Source: Cynocephalus volans (taxonomy: Eukaryota > Chordata > Mammalia > Dermoptera > Cynocephalidae). Taken from it: DNA of 64,000 nucleotides. The translations under genes and the position numbers were made by a program. Shown here piece after piece: positions 20,402 to 35,084 of this stretch (its first letter is position 1; every line of letters starts with the position of its first letter). The stretch spans positions 54,685,001-54,749,000 of the forward strand of contig NC_084468.1 of assembly GCF_027409185.1 (NCBI RefSeq). The letters run 5' to 3'. A model generated the notes under the pieces. It searched no databases. It worked only from the letters and a program-made list of their open reading frames with translations, and was not told the origin of the DNA.

Positions 20402-23400
20402 GTAGGTTTATTTATATAAGTAATAATTGCTGTAAAGTACTTACATACCTGGATAAAGTGTTTATTCATTTTTATATTCTATTTTATGTATTTAATATTT
20501 GATATAGAATTAATATGCCAATTAAAAGTTATAGTATATATATTTTAAAGGCTACGTTATAAATTTATAGAGAGTATGGGTAGCAAATAGGAGATCATTT
20601 AAAGAGAAATCATAAATTATAAGAGTTTATCAGAGAAATAACACTGAGTCCCTAGCTGGTAGAATGATGGATTAGACAAGAAATTATCCTTTGCAGTTGT
20701 TGTAAATATATCTTAAATTTGATGTAATTTTTTTTATCTGTCACCAGACTTATAAAATTTCATGTCCCAAACAAATGGTATAAAAATGTGTTTCCAATAT
20801 TCTCAAGAAAATAAATCTGGAATGATTATACATTAATTTCATAAATATTTTATAAGCACTTTTCTTCCTCACATATTTCAGGCACCATTATCAACCTACA
20901 TTTAAAAAACAAAACCCCATTGTAACAAGGGACTTCTGTCTCTAGAAAAGCTTTTGTACGTTTCCACAACCAAACCCCCTCTGAAGGAAGGCTAATTACA
21001 GGCTTCAATATGCACCTGGGTGAAAATGAACTTTTAAGCAGCCTTTAAAATAAACGTATTTTAATTATTATCATTATGCAAAAACTGCATAAATGCCTTT
21101 AATTGTACTTATAAAGCAACATTTGCTGTAATCCAGGAGCAACTGTAGGGCTTCCTTAAAAAAAAATAAATAAATAAAACTAATGATAGAAGAAACCTTC
21201 ATCATTGATTCATATATTGTTTATTATTTTATGAGCACAAATGTTATAATTGACATTCAAGTGCTAAAGTTTAGCATGTGCTAAATGCTACATTTTTTAA
21301 AAAATCAAACAAATCTTTCTTATGTAAATGTAAATACATTGATTATACATATTTGTGGCTACAGAATTGAATATCAGTAAACATATATTTACTGTGATAA
21401 GCAAGTATGGATAATTAGCATATGCATCGTTGCAAAACTTAATCATTTCTTTGTGATGAAGACATTTGATCTCCTCTCTTATAGCCATTTGATAACATGC
21501 AGTAAATTATTTTTAATTGTAGTTACCTAGCTCAACTGTGTACCCATAGAACTTATTTTTCCTATCTAGCTAGTTTGTGTTCATTAACCACCTTCTCACT
21601 ATCCTCCACTTTCCTCTCCCTTTCCTGCCTTTAGTAACCTCAGTTCAGCTCTTGAGGTTAAATATCTTAAAAATATTTTTAATCACTAGACGAAGGCTAA
21701 AGGACAATATATAAGATATTCAAATATATTTACAAATTTTATGACTTTTTTAGGCTTGGATATTGGACATAGTATTTTGATAGAGAAGTAAGATGAACTG
21801 ACACATTTACAAAAAATTATTTTTAGTGTGTAAGTTTTATTTAAGCAGTGATATTTAAAATTGATCTGTGTGTGTGTGTTTGTGAACCATAGAACAATGT
21901 TTTTTTCACGAAAGTTTTACTGAAAAACAAAATGCACTACAGGTTTATTTTTAATCAAACTGCAAAAATTTTAAAATACACACATACAAACAAACCAAAT
22001 ACACCTTAAATGTATCAACTTGAGGTAGAAATGATAAAGGGGTGGGAAAGGAAGCCTTCGGCTGTGATAACCTGGGGTGTAGTGGCAGCTGATTCAACTT
22101 TCCTTTGTTTTTCCTTTTTTTTTTTTTTTCTTCCTCTCCAGCTACTTTTTATAAGAAATGTGTGAGAGATAGATAAAGATGTATTTTTAAAGTACTGTTT
22201 CTTTGAAAATTGTTTTGGGATAGAGAAAGTATTATTACAATCAATTATTCCGAAAGTAGCTACTAGAGTAACGATTACATTAAATGAACTATGCTGTTTC
22301 TTTTCAATATTAAAATCTAGTATTAGAAAATTCTGATGTTAATTTATCACATTTCATATGCTTAATGATGTTCACAGAGTTTAAATATCCAACTTCTGGC
22401 TGCTATTTTTAACAAACTCCGAATGGAAGAGGCAAAGCTCTCTATCGCTTGGCAAGTTTCATAATATCACTGCTTTAAATGATTTGGTGGTAGGAACTGA
22501 GGTTTATGAATTCCTGCTCTAAATATTTTCAGTCTTTGTTTGGAATAAGGCTTTTACTGGTGAAGACATAGGAAATTCCACTTTGATGGGGGAACACACT
22601 TATGAGACTCATTCCTTTGGCTCAGTTTTTCTTTGTGCAGTTTCATCCTCCTAAAAACCCTCTGAATTGACTCATCTTGGGGTACACAAAAGATAATTAC
22701 TAAACAACAAGTAAACCAATGAATAACCAATCTGTGAAGATATCATTGGACATGAATTTACAGATCTATGCATTTCTCTGAAGAAAGACATAAAAGTAGT
22801 AATGGTGTATTTTTTTTTAGATTTAGAGTTTTTGTTTTGTTTTATTTTTATAAATAGCACATTATGTAAATGTGATAGAAATGGAGAGCAAATGCATTCT
22901 AAAAAACTATAATAAAAAAATGGCCTTAGAGAAGACTGATTATGGGAATCAAATTCACAATTGCAAAATTTTTAAGCAAGCATTTGCAGGTGAGCTAATG
23001 TCTATTCATTTATATCATGCAACCCAAGGAATAAAAGAATGAAACATGAATAAAACCTAAAATTGCTTTCAAAACGTGTATTTTAATTGATTTCAATTAT
23101 TTCTACTAAGGATTTTTTTATTTTTGTGAATTATGTTGAGTGATGTTTTTAATATTAAAACTATTTGAGATATACCAGCAAGGCTTTAAAATAAAATGAT
23201 TTCTAAATTGCAAGAATGCAAATTGTTGATTTGATCTTAATTCAGAGATTTGCAGTCTCTTGCAGGCAGGGGACAGTGTTTAGGTTTTTCTGAGTGACAC
23301 AATGCATAACAAATTAGATGGATGACAATTGTATATCTTTAGGCACACTTATTGAGAAACAATTTTTAAGAAACTTTGATCATTAAAGAAGTATAAAAAT

Positions 23401-24777
23401 GGCAATAATGACAACAAAACAACAAAAATTCCAGAAAGTTCAAGAGAATCATAACAGGAAGAGGCATATTTGTAAATGTCAAAAAGAAATGTGGGATGGT
23501 TTAAGAGGAGAAATAGTGTGCTTTTGCTGAGAGTAAAATGGCTTCCATGCATGTGGAAGTTTCAAGTTCACGGTAGTCAATCTGCTGTAATATTCTAATG
23601 CATACATATTATAAAGAATATTTAAAGTTTAGCACAATAGTTAAGTAAACAATTATGCAGAATTTCAGTTACAGTTGAACTTATTCTATCTCCTAAATAA
23701 GCAAACTATCTAAAAAAGCAGAGGCTGCATTGTGCCCTTCTCTTCTCTTACTGCTTGCCCAAATCCAACATTCAATTCCACAAATGAATCCATCAGTAAA
23801 TGAAGTATGAAAATTTGGATGTAAAGTGGCAGCATCTTCATACTGTTCTCCAGTTGATATGGCTGATGAGAACATTAAACTTGTCCCTTTTTCAAACAAG
23901 AAAATTTCTTCTTGAGAACCCTATTTTGCTTTTACAAAGATATCAGTATATACATATCTCATTAAATTAGAAATAAGGCTTATACATCTCTCTCTATTGA
24001 ACGGATAGAATGCATGAGTTTCTAATATCATAATCATTACTTGACATAAATATCACAAGTGTTAAAAATACACATGTGAGAATTTTAGAATTTTAGAATC
24101 TAAGTATTTTATTTATAGGATGAGAATGTTGACACTAAAACATATTTAGGACAGCATATTACTTCAACAAATAAATATGATAGCAATTTTATATGTAATC
24201 TGTCTAGTGTTTGTATAAACATTTTCTGCACTTAAATATTTTACTAACATTTTTCCTTTGTGTTCTATGAATATGATCAAATTATGACATCTACCTTAAA
24301 AAAAGTCATATTTTAGTTTTTGCTTTAAGCATATATTTAAAGGCTAAGTTTTAAAATCATCTCCAGCAATTACCCTCACTTCCCTCTATGACCAAACAGG
24401 CATGTAAACACAATTGAGACACCTACAACTAATTTTTGCAGTGGTGAATGCTGTTTCTGCAGAAGAACCCTTAAACTGAAATTAAGTTACCTAGATATGT
24501 TCCAAAGGAACATGTAGTGAATATATGAGATTATTATATAGATTTATTTTGTATTAGAAGAGATAAATGATTTCTTAACAAGCAATGCAAACTCATTACT
24601 CACACAATTCTTATATATTCATTTAGGGAGTTTTATTATAATTTTTAAAGTGTGACTATGAATATATATTAGAGTCAAGAATTTGAAGGCAATTAAAGTA
24701 AATAAATTGGGAACAGCAACCTTGGTGAGATAGAGAAGAGCAAGAAGAAATACAGAAGAAATAAATTAAATCACAGA

Positions 24778-24844
24778 AATTATGTGTTTGTGTGTATAAA
24801 TTCATATATATGTATATACATACAGATTCATACACACACACGAA
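24778..24844. repeat. TG/TA/CA-rich simple repeat
   Basis: Alternating TGTGTT, TATATG and ACACAC words form a degenerate purine-pyrimidine alternating tract. Confidence 0.8.
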
Positions 24845-25949
24845 TATACTTAGGTATATAGCGCCTACAATCGATAAATGAAGGTTAAGTTTTAAAGGCT
24901 TAAAATGTGTGTTATGGCTGCTGAAGGATTATACCTGAAGCAAGAATATTAATGACAAGACGGCATAACTTTATCAGGCTCTTTCTTTTGATGTATTAGG
25001 CAGTGAGACCGTCAGAAAATGAAAATAGAAACAATTCTTTAAAAAAACTTCTAACTGAAGTACTCATTAACTGAAGTGTATCTACCAACAGTAAGATAAT
25101 AATTGATGTGGACAAATATGAAGGAATAACTGAGATAAAGAAACGTAGCAAAACAGGAAAAGAAATGTCTGTCATATATGTATTCTATCCTTTTTTGCCG
25201 CAAGAAAGATCTTCTAGTAATGCAAGAATGTGCAAATACCCTGGGCTAGCATCAGTTATGAAAACAGAAACCACTCTTAGTCATTAAACAAAGGTATGTT
25301 TATCACAGATAGTTAATTACCTAGATGTATAAGGTATATGTGATTTAATGCATTAATACTCTTTTAAAGACCATTAAGTGATGCTATACTATTTCGCTGA
25401 ACAGGTACTAGGAAGTTAAGGTTCTGTTGTTGTTCTTTTCTCCTGAGATATTTTAATATATACATTTGGGAATAATACTAAAGCTTTTAAAGGGATTCTT
25501 TCTTTACTTCTTGAATAATTGGCCACATATCTTAAAGATAAACAGCTACCAAGTACATATATACCTACCTCTACCAAGGATATTTTATCATATATGCATA
25601 AGGTCTAAGAGCTTTAATGAGATATTTTGCTGCACGTGTATGTAATCTGAGAATTAGTAAGGCTCTCTAGAAATTAATCCATCTAAAGAATCCTTGTTTA
25701 AAAATGAAGAAACGGGATTTCTTCTACATATTTTAAATAGTGTATACTTGTTTTTTATAACATCAGTCTTCTCTTTGTCAAATACATGTGCATGTTCACA
25801 TACACACTCACACACAACATGTGCACACAGGCTTTGAGAGAACATAAGTATTTAAGAATATAAAAAATATAATAACAAATCTCTTCACTCTAAAAGTCCA
25901 AAAATACTCAATACACTTTTTTCCATCACATAAAATCATTTGAGTTATA

Positions 25950-25976
25950 TATGTGTGTATATATATATATATATTT
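25950..25976. repeat. (TG)n/(TA)n microsatellite
   Basis: ATATGTGTGTATATATATATATATAT, followed by further AT-rich repeats to about 26060. Confidence 0.9.
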
Positions 25977-26676
25977 CAAAATATGTGTATTATATTAATA
26001 TGATGTATATAATATTACATAAATTGATGTATACAAATATAAACTAATAATATATAATCATTTCAAAATGTAATATACATTATATTTAAAAAGATTTAAC
26101 AAATAATGTCCTGAAAATATTTTAATTGTTATAATTTCTGTATAACAGCATACAATGTATGTATTATAAATAAATAACATATTTGGCTAATTATCAATAG
26201 TTCACTTTTAATTAAGGTAGAATTTTCACAAGAAATTGAACTAATAACATAAAATATTTAACATTTCTCAGTAACACATTGAACAATAAAGAAAAATATT
26301 ACTATCAAAATAATGTGCAAAATTTAATGATTTAAATGTTGCATCTTTTAAAAATATTTACTTTAGAATTCAGATATAATTGTCTTATGCAAATATTATT
26401 GTGTAATGTTAATGAAGACAATGTTACTCAAAGACCAATCCCTCAAAAATATATTCAATGCTATTCTTCATCATATTTATAATCTCTAATTATCATTACC
26501 TCTAGATTATTATGCTAAATTAAGCTGAATTTTACCATTTTATATTTTTACTAAGTGCCAACACTGTTGTTCAAGAATTGCTGGAACATAATAGTTAATC
26601 AGCCTTGACTAAGTGTGATTTAGTGAATTTATATATTTCCTTTCTCTATATGAGATGAGATTATTTATTTTTCTTA

Positions 26677-26916
<240 letters not shown>

Positions 26917-28200
26917 TCAAATGTGCAGTTTCTTATCAATTATCTTTACTTAAGCTCATTGCCTAGTGTCATGATATGTGTTCAATCAATATTGATTGCA
27001 TGGATAAATAAACATAAAAAATACATAGAAAAGTTCCAAATAAATCTACATTGTATCCCACTGACAGAAAATAATACCCTCAAAATTTTTATGTCTTTAA
27101 ATTTTTCAGTACTATTTTTCCATATGCCTACACTATCTCTTTACACTTAAACACAAAAATATATAATACAATAAGCCAAATTAATTGTGATTCAAAATAT
27201 GTGTACAGTGGAACAAAGAATAGATATTATATAGATCCCTTCTAATACATGGATCTCATGCAATTCATCTTCCTGGTGTATGTTGAAAGGCCCGGTATCC
27301 GAGACTGCACACTCATGGCCTCTTGCCCTCCTTTCACAAATATTCATGGATATTTGAAGACACTGCACATGTATATCCCTGTGCACTGTTACCACTACTT
27401 CTTTTTAACAAAATCTCTTTGCTTAATCAATATACTTGAACAATATTTTGTAGCTTGAATTAAGGATCAGTCACATACAGATAAATAGCAAATACAGCTT
27501 CAATATATTTTAATGCTGCTAAAAAAAATCAAAATCAACACGAAAGCATAAAATCCTTTTGAAAACAGACCAAACATTAGTATTTTAGTAACTTTATAAC
27601 TTTCTCAGAAACCACTTCCTCTAAAGGTACATTTACTTTGATTAATTGTTAATAAAGTTAGGTCTTACCTGGAAGTGTTTGTGTCATGACTGTAAAACTA
27701 ATCCATGATCCAATCTGTTATATTAAAATATAAATTGACAAACATCTCTGTTTAATCTAGTAATTTGTTCACTTGTGGCTGTAAATAGGCAATTTGAAAG
27801 CTTAAACATTAGAAAACCTATAGGCAGAAATAAATTTCCAAAAAAATAATAATTTAATTTTGACATATGATACAATCATAAATAATCTTGTAAAATAGCA
27901 TCATATTTATAAGAAAATGGAGATTATTTTAGAACTTTGATAAAAATTTAAATCCTGAAATAGCATAACATTTTGTGTCAAGATTGCAAAATCTTTAAAT
28001 ATAGATAAATTTATGCACAAATATTCTTATTTTGTAGGGAAAATTCTGTTTGAAATGTTTGATTTTCCTATTCTGTACCTATATATATAGATAAGACCTA
28101 TATATACTTTATACTATATATTAATTTATAATACATGTTAATACATAAGCACATACATTTAATACATAATCAAATAAAGTTCAAGTATTCACATGCATTA

Positions 28201-28359
<159 letters not shown>

Positions 28360-29536
28360 TTATATAATACTAAATTCCCAAGAACAACTATATACCACAT
28401 GAAATGTCATTGTATATTTATAGTGACCTATTTTACAAATTACTCAGAAGAGACCTAGTTTCAAATGTTATGACCTTTTGACTCAAATAAAATAGCTGTC
28501 ATATTCTGACCGTGCTATAGTCATGTTGCTGTATAATTGCAGAATATATAGGAATAACCAATTCCTTAAGATTCTAAATAAAACATACAAACATTATTTT
28601 TTGTGTTATAATAGTTGTAGCAATATTACATACTGAGCTTATAAAATCTGATTTAACAATTGTAGTCCTCTTCACATTCTCCTTCAGTATCAAAGAAGAT
28701 ACGTTTGGTTGAGGTTATTAAAAACCTCAAAATTCTCTTTGTATTAAATTAGCAAAAATCCAAAGGAATTTTATAAGAATGTCATTTATATCAGAAATGT
28801 TTGAACATCTCTCATAAGAGGATTGCACTGAATATCAGTATAGTTAATATTCAGAAATACCACACATAAGTTACTTCGGCTCGGCAATCAGGACTGTTAT
28901 TTACAGCTCTCATGCTTAGCATATTGTCACTTGATTTTTGTTAGTTATTTTTTCCCTTTCAATTTTTTTTCAGGAAACATTTTAGATAACAAAGTTATAA
29001 TGATTTCAAGATAAACTTTGAGCTGTGACATTTGTAAAAAGGTAAATATGAATTATAAAATTACTGTTTTATTCTCCATAGCAAGATTTAATTGGATTAC
29101 AACTAATGTCTTTTAGTCATAACTCTAAAGTTAAAATGAAATGTCAGTCTCTTGTTTCTAAATTATAGCTATGGATGAACTATCAAAGTAAAAATGTATC
29201 TTAGTATTGTGCAGATTTTGTGCACTGCTCATTTCAAGATAAGGATAAACAAGTATGTCATTTAGTATCACTGATTATTTTGGTAACATTTATGTAAACA
29301 TCTTTGTGTAATGTTCTTATTAAATCAAAAGAAAGATATTTGAGAAACAAACCCAAGTTATAGTCATTGAATTTCAGAGGTGAAGACACATACAAAATAA
29401 TCTGGGTTGTGGCCTCTAGTTTATGAGTGTTCAGCCTCTGGAGGTGGTAGAGTGATCGAGAGTCCACAAGTCCACATTTTTTCGAGATGTAGTTTGTAGA
29501 TTAAATAATAAATATGTCTTATGACACAGAGAAATA

Positions 29537-29652
29537 TATGTATATAGATAGTATTGTTTCAAGAGTACACAGTATTATTGTGTACACTTATAAATGTATA
29601 TGTATATAGATAGTATTGTTTCAATATAGATAGCACACAGATAGTATTGTTA
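29537..29652. repeat. Tandem duplication, 62-base period
   Basis: The 26-base core at 29537-29562 (ATATGTATATAGATAGTATT and the six bases after it) recurs almost unchanged at 29599-29624, and a shorter third piece (AGATAGTATTGTTAC) lies at about 29638-29652. Confidence 0.85.
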
Positions 29653-29754
29653 CTAATTATAGTATGTAATTTTAGGGATTACTAATTTAATACTTACCTT
29701 CTCATGATACATTCTCCCACCCTATCATTATTGTAATAGAGCTTTTATTAAATG

Positions 29755-30188
29755 AAGGCCAGAAGATTTTTTACACTAAAATGCTGTCCCACCCACGTTC
29801 TTCTTCAGCCATACAGGTCTTACTCCATTGCTTCAGGGAGTGCTACCGGCAGAGAACCTTCGACTCTCAGCGGCCTTTATGAAGACAGGATTGCCTGGCT
29901 GAAAAGAGCAATCTCACCAAGGTAACACTCACTTTTTGGTTTAGCCTTAAACCAAAGCAACCTCACCAATATCACAGTCACTTTTTGGTTTAGCCTTGAC
30001 CAACATGGCAAATTGATGACTGAATTCAGGACAACACTGATTGCTCACCTCAGCTTTAGAACACCCCTATTGAGACTGTATTGCTTTCAATTTCCTACCT
30101 ACCATCCCTAATTATGAAATCATTCCCTAGTAAACATCTTGAATGCTAATCTACATATCAGCATCTGTGTCCCAGAAAACCCAACTTA
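29755..30188 (+). mobile_element. Putative 5' LTR of the ERVL-type provirus
   Basis: It is richer in GC than its flanks. A roughly 35-base unit (TCTCACCAAGGTAACACTCACTTTTTGGTTTAGCCTT) is partly duplicated at 29913-29998. The 3' edge, CCCAGAAAACCCAACTTACA, followed by TTGGCAC looks like an ERVL LTR/primer-binding junction. The left edge is not defined by a target duplication. Confidence 0.55.
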
Positions 30189-33100
30189 CAGTTGGCACAA
30201 GGTGTGGCCCAAAAAGCAGATGGTGAAATGGCATTTTTAGACTTCAGTGACCTACCAACAAGCTTGCAGTGAGTACCCCATTTCTGGTGGTAGGTACAGA
30301 ACAGACAGCTGCTAGTACAGACAGTTGTGGAGATGTAAAACCTTTTACTAGTGGTACGTTGGTATGGCATACTGGTAAAAGAGACTGCCTTATCTGTTCC
30401 AATATTAAGAGTAGAATTCAGGACAATTTCTATCAATATACTTGACAAAAATAGATAAAATTAAAACTGATAATTGGCAATTCAAAGTCAATTTGGAAAG
30501 CTAGAGGGGCTCTTTGGTAGTATACAAAGATGCTGTAATCTTCTACAATGAGAGGGCAGAGAAAGTTAAGAATCAGGCTGAGGATTTAATTCCAAGAATA
30601 GTCAAGCTCCAAAGAATATACATCTCCAATCCAAGGTGGGTCTGCTAACTCCCGGAGCCTGCAAAAGTGGCTTGTCCTCTCTTCTAAAGGTTAGCAGCCC
30701 CTTGCTTAAAGGCAATACAGAGCTTTAGGATGTTCCCCATCTCCCCTACTAGCTACTATCTATGATGAGGTTATATCAAAACGTAACCTACCTGAGGTTG
30801 TTCTGGGCCTGACAATGGGAAAAAAGGGATTATGCCCCAAAGGAGCCCTTCCCAACATGAACCAACAAATTATAGGAGAATAGACATGTGATTGGATTCT
30901 GAGAGTACTTGATAAGAAGGACAATTGGATAAAGGTAGGTTTATGTTTTTGGTGAACTCTCCTGGGATATAGGAGTAAATATTTTGCTAAAATTGTACAA
31001 ACACAGTGACATGTTCCTGGAAGCATGAACAAAGCAATAGTCCATAGAAAGTGGAGAAGAAATGTTAGAATTTTGGGCCGAGCCTGTGGCGCACTCGGGA
31101 GACTGGGGCGCTGGGAGCGCGGAGACGCTCCCGCCGCGGGTTCGGATCCTATATAGGAATGGCAGGTGCCCTCACTGGCTGAGTGCCGGTCACGAAAAAG
31201 ACAAAAAAAAAAAAAAAAAAAAAAGAAATGTTAGAATTTTCATGGCAGTCAGGGAAAGGTGGTGTTAATTGGCTTAGAGACAGGAATCCTGGAGTAGATA
31301 GTCTATATCAGGATGAAAAATGTGAGACGCTGCTAACTTGAGGAACTTTTTTTTCCCCATGTTCTATGCTCCTGTGTTCCATGAGAAGGCCAAAAGGATA
31401 TACTATTTTCCAAAGCTATGATGAAAGCGTTAATGGAAAAGGCATCACCATCACCAAGATTAACGTTGGCTCTGTGCTATATCTGGCTGACTGTTAAGTG
31501 AAGTCATCTTAGAACTGGGATGACTAGTAGTGATTGAGATTAGAGGATCCCTTTCCTCCCCCAAATCAAAGCCAGTTCCAGTGATAGCAATTAATTGTCA
31601 TAAGCCGTAAGGACTGGCAAGTTTGTAGTAGGTTTGATCCACAGAAAATTATGGCTGGAAAATAGAACACAATGTTCCTAGAGGCTAGATAGTTTGATAC
31701 TCAACAATGCCACTGCTGAATTTGGTCAAAAAAATAGATAAATAAATTATAGACATATAATCAGGAGACTTGGGACAACTGGTACAATAAAAAAAAATCA
31801 CTATTTTTTTTTTCCTAATTTGGGGGCTTGAATCCAAATTCACTGACGGAAATACAGTGTGGGACCCTAGGAGGAAAGACCCTAAAACACCAACACAAGT
31901 GTATATGATAATGATTCACACAATATTTCACTAAAATAACTTCACTAAATGACCTATGGTCATTTATTTTGGGAGCTGTATTCTATAGAAAGTGGAATAC
32001 ACCTGTATTCCAAGGATTGTTACACAAAGTGGGCCTGCTAGGTTCAATGTGGTCATTTCCCCAGACCATGAATAAATAACTAGAATGTACATACATTGTA
32101 GTTTGTACAACCTCCTCATTAGTTTCCTGGTCTTTGGTGCAGGAGCTATTTCAGTGTGAAAAGCCACTTGAAGCCTCTGAAATTGCACTCATTCTTCTGT
32201 AAATATAAAACAGTACGTCATCCCTGGGAGATATTAGTGCCACACTTAAGATCTGAAGTATGTTTGGGCAGTGTTCTCCATGATATCACCACTTAAGTCA
32301 CTATTCTAGTCCCTGCAAAAGTCAAATGTATGTTGGAGGAGGAGAGTGCAATACTGCAAACTTGATCAAGTATTATCTACCACTGCAACTGATTATCAGA
32401 TATTAACCTTTGCTGAAGCAGATTAACCCAGCCTTGGATATGGACATAGCCACTCAGTTGACAAAGGCATTTTTTTTCATCTTTCCTAGAAAAGGAAATC
32501 AGTGAAATTTTCTTTCCCTTAAAATGTCCAATAGCATACATTTACAGGATTTTTCTAGGTTTACTTTAATGTACTCTCTCTCTCTCATGAAATAGCTCAA
32601 GGAAACCTAAACTGATTGGATATCGCACTGAATATCACACTTTTGTATTAGGTCAATGACATTATGCGTAGAAATGGCTAGCATGTTGAAGGCCTTACTA
32701 AGACTTGTGTGGTCTAATGGTAGCAGAGGAATTAATCAACACTACATAGATTTAGGGGTCCATATACCAATAAAATGTTTAGAGGCCAAATTATTGTAAG
32801 ACATCCCCTCCAAAACAGAGGAAATATATTGCAATTTATATCACCCCCTACCCTTCCCACCACACACCTTAAGAAGGAAGCAAAATGACTTCTAGACCTT
32901 TTCCAGTTAGGGAGGTATCATATGACACACCAGAGAAAACTGTCTTGAACCATATACTTTGTAGTACAAAAAGCTGCAGTATTTGTGTAGAGCTCAAGGG
33001 AGAAAATTTGCAGCAGGCTAAAGTTTTAGTAAAGGCATTCCTGCACTTGGGCCTTATAATCAGGTAGATTCTACATACTGAATCTATCAAAGGTGGAAAA

Positions 33101-33929
33101 AGTCAATGTGTGGTGCTTATTGCAAACCACAATGGGATAATGACAATAATAAACCCTGACATTCTAGATCAAGGCCATGCCATTCATAGTGGAGAATTAT
33201 ATCTCTTTGAGAAAAAAGTCCTAGAATACTACTGAATCCTGGTAAAGTTGAAGGCCCTACTCTAGGGATACTAAGCGACCATGTAGACCTAACTGTGCAT
33301 CATAAACTGAGTTATGTTGGACATATCAAGTCATAGGTTGGGTGAGCCCCAACATAATCCATTGTAAGATGGAAGTGGTATATTTGGAATCAAACATAGG
33401 TAGGACAATAGAGTACAAGCAAACTGCATTAGCAGATATCCCAGACAACCATGTCAGCCACCACCATGGAACTGATGTGTCTCCTTCAACTCACACATTT
33501 CACACACACCTATCCCTTAAGGCCAGTTGACAAAAAAAGAAAAGGCTGAACTTGGTTAAGAGATGTGTTGGCTGGTATGTGGGTGTAGGTTAAAAAGGCA
33601 TGGCAGCTGCAATATAGTCATATTCAAAGTTCGCACTAAAAGACAATTAGGGGGAAGTTTCCTAATGGGCCAAGTTTCTGGAGTTGAAAAAGATGTGTCC
33701 AAGTATGCAGTACACATAGAATCACAGGCATTGGCAAATGAACAAACAAGTCAGGGTTGTACAAGCATGCTCATTAATATAAAAGTGGCCAGGAAGTGTG
33801 CAGATCTTTCCATCACCTGTTAATACCCAACAAGGAACATCTATAATGGGAGAGCAATAAACAACAGGTAGAAACAATAACTCAGCCAGTTGATGACAGC
33901 CAGCCTCTGTAATGGACTACCTCAGTCTG
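30189..33929 (+). pseudogene. ERVL-type gag to RNase H region, decayed
   Basis: Short plus-strand stretches keep retroviral-looking order. Gag-like words lie near 30540-31050. Pol-like words lie near 32700-33830, where the residues WLVCGCRLKRHG and, later, a QALANEQTS segment resemble the RNase H/linker part of ERVL pol. All frames close within about 90 codons. The assignment rests on its position between the LTR and the clearer integrase segment rather than on strong motif matches. Confidence 0.5.
31075..31222 (+). mobile_element. tRNA-derived SINE, dimer-like, with long poly(A) tail
   Basis: The head has box A TGGCGCACTCGGGAG and box B GGTTCGGATCC. The TCCTATATAGGA palindrome follows, then a short second unit, GGCAGGTG...CTGAGTGCCGGTCACG, and an A tail of about 21 bases. 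The 18-base duplication AAGAAATGTTAGAATTTT is perfect (31057-31074 and 31223-31240). GC content and intact CpGs are higher than in the 3.1-kb copy, and the tail is nearly pure A, suggesting a younger insertion. It interrupts the ERVL gag region. Confidence 0.92.
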
Positions 33930-34200
33930 ATAAATGGGTGTGTGACTGGATTGTGGTGGCAGGGATGGAAGCTATGTGTGGGCTCAATAGCATGAGCTCC
34001 TACTTACACAGGAAGATAAAATTATTGCTGCTGCTAAGTGTACAATCTGCTAGCAAATAAGAAAAACAGTGAGACCATAATAAGGCACCATCCGTCATGA
34101 GGGCTAACTAGTAATCTGATGGGAAGTTGATGTATTGGACTCCATTTATTCTGAAAGGAGCAGCAATTCTTATTTACAGAAAAAGACACATACTCTGAGA
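33930..34200 (+). pseudogene. ERVL integrase-region fossil
   Basis: The segment coding DWIVVAGMEAMCGLNSMSSYL, then 'CTAAGTGTACAATCTGCTAGCAAATAAG', then 'GCACCATCCGTCATGAGGG' and 'GGGAAGTTGATGTATTGGACTCC' follows the start of ERVL integrase, including the zinc-binding C..C spacing, in the right order. It is broken by stops and does not continue recognisably to the DDE catalytic residues. Confidence 0.72.
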
Positions 34201-35084
34201 ATGTTTTTTTTTTTTCTTTCCTTCTTTTAGGTCCCAATCCAATCATATTATCTGAGGAATTACACAGTATTTGATAAATTAACATATATCCTTCATAACA
34301 TACTGTTAGTTTAAGGCATTCGCTTTTCAAAAAGGAAATCAAGGAGTAGGCCCTTAACAAAACCACTTCTCATATGAAATACAACATTATCAAAAAGTTG
34401 CCAACATTGATAGATTGATGGACTTATCTGTCGAGGACACATCTAAAGTGCCCAACTTAGAAACAAGGTACACCATTAAACCAACTACAAACCTTACCTT
34501 ATAAATGAATGGGTACTTCTTCAGTGTCCCATAACAGAACATACCCCATTTGAGAACAAGGATCTCCAAACCTGAACACCTCAAAGTTCTGAAGACAGAA
34601 TCATTTTCTATTGGCAGAATAATTGGCACTGATCATCAAGAGGAGACAAACCTGCTGTTGTACAATGGAATAAGAAGAGTGTATTCTGTTTCTATTAATC
34701 CACTTGGACACTTCTTGGTACTCCCTTGACCCATGAACAAGAGCTACATCCATGTCCTGAAATAGGTGTGGAAACATAATCTCAAGTCATCAAGATAAGG
34801 GTTCAGATGAGGCCAACAGATAATCCCTGAGTTGTCAAATATGCCAGCTGAGGGTTAGAAAAATCTAGGGGTTGATGAAGGAAGAAGATGGTGCAAATAT
34901 ATTGGGATCATGTGCACCAATGAAGATTTTACAGTTTGGCACTGGCATTTCTCTTTTAAATTTCCCCCATAGACAGAGGACCATTAACATCGTGGTGGAG
35001 CTGCTTCCAGAGAGTATACAAAGAAGTGAATTTGTGAAAGAAAAGGAGTAGACTGTTGGACACTGAGATATGTTGCCGTGATCT

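Noticed and set aside
23693..23899. A 68-codon minus-strand frame as a processed pseudogene
   Set aside because: No known protein was recognised, and there is no poly(A) tail or target duplication. It is probably a chance frame in single-copy DNA.
30158..31032. Minus-strand frames of 90-96 codons near 30.2-31.0 kb as genes
   Set aside because: They are antisense to the ERVL-type provirus gag region and show no recognisable protein features.
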